DNA of 9,685 bases from Comamonadaceae bacterium (GTDB taxonomy: Bacteria > Pseudomonadota > Gammaproteobacteria > Burkholderiales > Burkholderiaceae_C), in the NCBI GenBank assembly GCA_027490485.1, contig JAIXYA010000203.1, positions 1 through 9,685 of the forward strand, given 5' to 3'. The position numbers and the translations under genes were made by a program. Under the pieces are notes generated by a model. The model saw only the letters and a program-made list of their open reading frames with translations, was not told where the DNA came from and did not search any database. Shown in pieces: positions 6,774-9,685 of this stretch; position 1 is the stretch's first letter; each line of letters begins with the position of its first letter.

Positions 6774-7139
6774 ATGGCACGTATCGCTGGTATCAACATC
6801 CCACCGCACAAGCACACCGAAATCGGTCTGACATCGATTTTTGGCATTGGACGCACCCGCGCTCGCAAAATTTGCGAAGCCACCGGCATTGCTTACAGCA
6901 AAAAAATCAAAGATCTGACAGACGCCGATTTGGAAAAAATCCGCGATCAGATTGCTCTGTTCACCATAGAAGGTGACTTGCGTCGCGAGACCACCATGAA
7001 CATCAAGCGTTTGATGGACATCGGTTGCTACCGCGGTTTCCGTCACCGTCGTGGTTTGCCCATGCGCGGTCAGCGCACACGCACCAATGCACGCACACGC
7101 AAAGGCCCCCGCAAGGCGGCTCAATCGCTGAAGAAATAA
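6774..7139 (+). CDS. rpsM: 30S ribosomal protein S13
   Basis: S13 lies in the head of the small subunit, forms bridges to the large subunit and touches P-site tRNA with its C-terminal tail. The 121-residue product begins [20 protein letters not shown] and has the helix-turn-helix segment [19 protein letters not shown], the long helical hairpin (about residues 38-80), the signature [20 protein letters not shown], and the basic tail [16 protein letters not shown]. The binding site GAGGT (6763-6767) lies six bases before the ATG but may be paired. It is the first gene of the alpha block. No separate promoter is evident in the 28-base gap. Confidence 0.98.
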   Translation: MARIAGINIPPHKHTEIGLTSIFGIGRTRARKICEATGIAYSKKIKDLTDADLEKIRDQIALFTIEGDLRRETTMNIKRLMDIGCYRGFRHRRGLPMRGQRTRTNARTRKGPRKAAQSLKK

Positions 7140-7151
7140 AGAGGGATATTC

Positions 7152-7556
7152 ATGGCAAAAGCACCCGTCAACTCAGCAGCACAACGTGTTCGTAAAAAAG
7201 TCCGCAAAAATGTGGCGGACGGCATCGCACACGTGCATGCTTCATTCAACAACACCATCATCACCATCACAGACCGCCAAGGCAATGCTTTGTCTTGGGC
7301 GTCCTCGGGTGGTCAAGGTTTCAAGGGTTCACGTAAATCCACACCGTTTGCCGCTCAGGTGGCTTCCGAGGTGGCTGGCCGTGCAGCCATGGATCAGGGC
7401 ATCAAGAACCTCGACGTCGAAATCAAAGGTCCCGGCCCCGGCCGTGAGTCTTCAGTTCGTGCGTTGGCGGCCCTGGGCATTCGCATCAATTCCATTTCTG
7501 ATGTGACGCCGGTTCCCCACAACGGATGCCGTCCGCAAAAGCGCCGTCGCATCTGA
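7152..7556 (+). CDS. rpsK: 30S ribosomal protein S11
   Basis: S11 lies on the platform of the small subunit near the mRNA exit, with S7, S18 and S21. The 134-residue product has a basic N terminus (RVRKKVRKN), then [39 protein letters not shown], the glycine-rich [17 protein letters not shown] and the closing signature [18 protein letters not shown]. Length is close to the 129 of E. coli. The binding site GAGGGA (7141-7146) stands five bases before the ATG. Spacing to rpsM is 12 bases. The following gap to rpsD is unusually long. Confidence 0.98.
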   Translation: MAKAPVNSAAQRVRKKVRKNVADGIAHVHASFNNTIITITDRQGNALSWASSGGQGFKGSRKSTPFAAQVASEVAGRAAMDQGIKNLDVEIKGPGPGRESSVRALAALGIRINSISDVTPVPHNGCRPQKRRRI

Positions 7557-7639
7557 TTTTTCACCAAGCCCACCGCCGTGGGTGACACACCCTCGGCTCC
7601 CCGCACTTGCTGCGGGCAGATGACAAAAAGGAAGTTCAA
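7557..7639 (+). promoter_or_regulatory. Structured gap before rpsD
   Basis: This 83-base gap holds two hairpins. In the first, TCACC (7561-7565) pairs with GGTGA (7581-7585), with CAC/GTG (7571-7573, 7578-7580) nested inside; a competing form pairs CCCAC (7569-7573) with GTGGG (7578-7582). The second is a perfect six-pair stem, CCCGCA (7600-7605) with TGCGGG (7611-7616), loop CTTGC, ending 11 bases before the rpsD binding site AAGGAAG (7628-7634). No T-tract follows, so it is not a simple terminator. It could be a regulatory or RNA-processing site. Confidence 0.4.
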
Positions 7640-8263
7640 GTGGCACGTTACTTAGGCCCCAAGGCCAAACTCTCTCGCCGTGAAGGCACCGACTTGTTTT
7701 TGAAGAGCGCACGACGCTCTATCAGTGACAAGGCGAAATTCGACAGCAAACCAGGCCAGCACGGCCGTACCTCAGGTCAGCGCATGTCTGACTTCGGTTT
7801 GCAGTTGCGTGAAAAACAAAAGGTCAAGCGCATGTATGGCGTGTTGGAGCGTCAGTTCCGCCGTTATTTCGCCATGGCTGACCAGCAAAAGGGCAACACA
7901 GGTAACAACCTGTTGTCTTTGCTCGAATCACGTTTGGACAATGTGGTTTACCGTATGGGTTTTGGCTCCACACGTGCTGAAGCACGTCAGTTGGTGTCCC
8001 ACAAAGCCATCACCGTGAATGGCCACCAAGTCAACATCCCTTCCTACCTCGTCAAGTCTGGCGATGTGGTGGGTGTGCGTGAAAAATCTAAAAAGCAAGG
8101 CCGTGTTTTGGAAGCCTTGCAACTGGCTACCCAAGTCGGCATTCCTGCTTGGGTCGACGTCAACATTGACAAAGCCGAAGGCATCTTCAAGAAGGCGCCT
8201 GACCGTGACGAATTTGCTGCCGACATCAACGAATCGCTGATTGTCGAGTTGTATTCGCGTTAA
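7640..8263 (+). CDS. rpsD: 30S ribosomal protein S4, GTG start
   Basis: S4 is a primary binder of the 16S 5' domain, important for accuracy and, in E. coli, the repressor of the alpha operon. Starting at GTG 7640 gives 207 residues ([20 protein letters not shown]), the length typical of betaproteobacteria. The S4 RNA-binding domain is seen at about residues 97-160 ([20 protein letters not shown], then [15 protein letters not shown]), and the protein ends [10 protein letters not shown]. No CxxC zinc site is present near the N terminus. An upstream TTG at 7607 in the same frame lies in the middle of a hairpin and adds unconserved residues, so it is rejected. AAGGAAG (7628-7634) is five bases before the GTG. 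Confidence 0.98.
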   Translation: MARYLGPKAKLSRREGTDLFLKSARRSISDKAKFDSKPGQHGRTSGQRMSDFGLQLREKQKVKRMYGVLERQFRRYFAMADQQKGNTGNNLLSLLESRLDNVVYRMGFGSTRAEARQLVSHKAITVNGHQVNIPSYLVKSGDVVGVREKSKKQGRVLEALQLATQVGIPAWVDVNIDKAEGIFKKAPDRDEFAADINESLIVELYSR

Positions 8264-8372
8264 CCGGGGCTTGTTGGCCCTTTGAATCCGTCGCCCTGCT
8301 CGCACCTGTGTGCAGGGGTCATCATCTAGCCTTACCGGTGTAACGAACCGAGGGCATTGAGAGGAAAAACGA
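8264..8372 (+). promoter_or_regulatory. Structured gap before rpoA
   Basis: Within 109 bases three hairpins are visible. GGGC (8267-8270) pairs with GCCC (8277-8280) and is followed by TTTG, a weak terminator-like shape right after rpsD. CCCTGC (8294-8299) pairs with GCAGGG (8312-8317). TTAC (8332-8335) pairs with GTAA (8340-8343) around CGGT. The rpoA binding site AGGA (8362-8365) follows in unpaired sequence. No convincing promoter boxes were seen. The gap may help set rpoA expression apart from the ribosomal genes. Confidence 0.35.
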
Positions 8373-9368
8373 ATGCAAACCAATCTCCTGAAGCCCAAAG
8401 CCATCCAAGTAGAACAACTCGGTCACAACCGAGCCAAGGTGACGCTCGAGCCTTTTGAGCGTGGCTATGGTCACACCTTGGGCAATGCTCTGCGCCGTGT
8501 TTTGTTGTCATCTATGGTCGGCTATGCCGTCACCGACGTGACCATCGCCGGTGTGTTGCACGAATACTCATCCATTGACGGCGTACAAGAAGACGTTGTA
8601 AATATTTTGTTGAACCTCAAAGGTGTGGTTTTCAAACTTCACAACCGTGACGAAGTCACCCTCAGCTTGCGCAAAGATGGTGAAGGCCAAGTCACCGCTG
8701 CTGATATTCAAACACCACATGACGTAGAAATCATCAACCCTGAGCATGTCATCGCTAATTTGTCGCAAGGCGGCAAGATTGATATTCAACTGAAAGTTGA
8801 AAAGGGTCGTGGTTATGTGCCAGGCAGCATGCGCCGCCATGCAGACGAAGTCAACAAATCCATCGGCCGAATTGTGTTGGATGCATCATTCTCACCCGTC
8901 AAGCGTGTGAGCTACAGCGTAGAAAACGCCCGTGTCGAGCAACGTACCGACTTGGACCGTTTGGTGGTCGAGATCGAAACCAATGGCGCCATCAACGCCG
9001 AAGATGCGGTTCGTTCATCTGCCAAGATTTTGGTTGAACAACTGGCTGTCTTTGCGCAACTCGAAGGCAATGAGTTGGCCGCGTTTGATTCACCTGCACC
9101 ACGCAGCGCCCAGCAGTTTGACCCCATTTTGTTGCGCCCTGTGGACGAACTCGAACTCACCGTTCGCTCTGCCAACTGCCTCAAAGCAGAAAACATTTTC
9201 TACATTGGCGACCTCATCCAGCGTTCTGAAAACGAGTTGCTCAAGACGCCTAACTTGGGTCGTAAATCGCTCAATGAAATCAAAGAAGTGCTTGCTTCTC
9301 GTGGTTTGACTTTGGGCATGAAGCTCGAGAGCTGGCCACCCGCAGGCTTGGAAGCCAAACGTATTTAA
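8373..9368 (+). CDS. rpoA: DNA-directed RNA polymerase subunit alpha
   Basis: Alpha dimerises to start RNA polymerase assembly, binds beta and beta', and through its C-terminal domain contacts UP elements and activators. The 331-residue product is near the usual length of about 329. The N-terminal domain (about residues 1-235) has [35 protein letters not shown] and the dimer region; a linker follows (about 236-250). The C-terminal domain has [19 protein letters not shown] and [20 protein letters not shown]. The DNA-contacting residues fall at the E. coli numbers: Arg265, Asn268, Cys269, Lys271, Lys298, Ser299 and Glu302. AGGA (8362-8365) lies seven bases before the ATG. It sits between rpsD and rplQ, as in most proteobacteria. 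Confidence 0.99.
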   Translation: MQTNLLKPKAIQVEQLGHNRAKVTLEPFERGYGHTLGNALRRVLLSSMVGYAVTDVTIAGVLHEYSSIDGVQEDVVNILLNLKGVVFKLHNRDEVTLSLRKDGEGQVTAADIQTPHDVEIINPEHVIANLSQGGKIDIQLKVEKGRGYVPGSMRRHADEVNKSIGRIVLDASFSPVKRVSYSVENARVEQRTDLDRLVVEIETNGAINAEDAVRSSAKILVEQLAVFAQLEGNELAAFDSPAPRSAQQFDPILLRPVDELELTVRSANCLKAENIFYIGDLIQRSENELLKTPNLGRKSLNEIKEVLASRGLTLGMKLESWPPAGLEAKRI

Positions 9369-9462
9369 TAAAAACAAGTGCTGACAACCAGTCAGCCACT
9401 CCCCTGGCCGTACCTGATACGGCGGCCGGCAAAAAAACTGAAGAACTCAAAAAGGAAACACC
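9369..9462 (+). promoter_or_regulatory. Structured gap between rpoA and rplQ
   Basis: Two hairpins fill this 94-base gap. GCTGAC (9380-9385) pairs perfectly with GTCAGC (9391-9396), loop AACCA. GCCGTA (9407-9412) pairs perfectly with TACGGC (9418-9423), loop CCTGA; a competing longer form pairs CTGGCCG (9404-9410) with CGGCCGG (9423-9429). The sequence after it is A-rich rather than T-rich, so a terminator is unlikely. AAGGA (9452-9456) is the rplQ binding site. Confidence 0.35.
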
Positions 9463-9685
9463 ATGCGTCACGGACACGGACTACGCAAACTCAACAGAAC
9501 CAGCTCACACCGACTGGCAATGTTGCAAAACATGATGAACTCGCTCATCGAACATGAGGCCATCAAAACCACATTACCCAAGGCCAAAGAACTGCGCCGC
9601 GTGATCGAGCCTATGCTCACGCTCGGCAAAGAACCCACTTTGTCTAACAAACGTTTGGCGTTCAACCGCTTGCGCAACCGCGACA
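9463..9685 (+). CDS. rplQ: 50S ribosomal protein L17, N-terminal part (3' end outside window)
   Basis: L17 is a large-subunit protein near the tunnel exit and the last gene of the alpha operon. The visible 74 codons and one base encode [20 protein letters not shown], then [20 protein letters not shown] and [16 protein letters not shown], all typical of the L17 N terminus. Family members of this group have about 130 residues, so slightly more than half is present. The ATG at 9463 follows AAGGA (9452-9456) at six bases. The gene is cut by the window edge, not broken: the frame is open to the last base. Confidence 0.97.
   Translation, partial: MRHGHGLRKLNRTSSHRLAMLQNMMNSLIEHEAIKTTLPKAKELRRVIEPMLTLGKEPTLSNKRLAFNRLRNRD

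Noticed and set aside
7607..7639. Longer rpsD starting at TTG 7607
   Set aside because: The start lies in the loop of a hairpin, has no binding site, and adds 11 residues not seen in S4; GTG 7640 gives the normal 207 residues.
9425..9456. Hairpin plus A-rich tract read as a terminator
   Set aside because: On the plus strand the tract is A, not T, so it cannot act as a Rho-independent terminator for this transcript, and there is no gene on the minus strand that needs one.
1..9685. Mobile elements, CRISPR arrays, tRNA or rRNA genes
   Set aside because: No direct repeats with regular spacing, no transposase-like frame, no terminal inverted repeats and no tRNA or rRNA signature were seen; the space is filled by the conserved gene cluster.

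Overview
The window is a near-complete spc-alpha ribosomal protein cluster from a proteobacterium, most likely a betaproteobacterium of the order Burkholderiales and perhaps family Comamonadaceae. Three things point there: 207-residue S4 and 101-residue zinc-free S14 proteins, infA sitting between secY and rpmJ, and a glpD-type gene ending directly upstream of rplN. The family-level placement comes from the look of the proteins and the gene order. No alignment was run. All genes are on the plus strand.

Layout. Positions 3-767 hold the 3' part of an aerobic glycerol-3-phosphate dehydrogenase (glpD). A 157-nt gap follows, with a probable promoter overlapping the glpD stop codon and a structured leader. 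Then comes the spc block: rplN, rplX, rplE, rpsN, rpsH, rplF, rplR, rpsE, rpmD, rplO, secY, infA, rpmJ. These genes are very tightly packed (gaps of 2-25 nt) until infA. The alpha block follows: rpsM, rpsK, rpsD, rpoA and the start of rplQ, which runs off the right edge. rpmJ (37 codons) and the truncated rplQ are easily missed by length-based gene calling.

The genes supply small- and large-subunit ribosomal proteins, translation initiation factor IF-1, the SecY channel that takes nascent membrane and secreted proteins, and the alpha subunit of RNA polymerase. Together they couple ribosome, translocon and polymerase supply. No second convincing promoter or full terminator is visible after the one before rplN, so the cluster may be read as one long transcript.

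No undescribed system was found in the coding part: every gene is a well-known family of normal length with its key residues. The points worth a second look are in the non-coding gaps: the S10/spc split by glpD, a promoter with a GC-rich discriminator, competing hairpins around the infA stop codon followed by six T residues, a hairpin that buries the rpsM ribosome binding site, and structured gaps of 83, 109 and 94 nt before rpsD, rpoA and rplQ.
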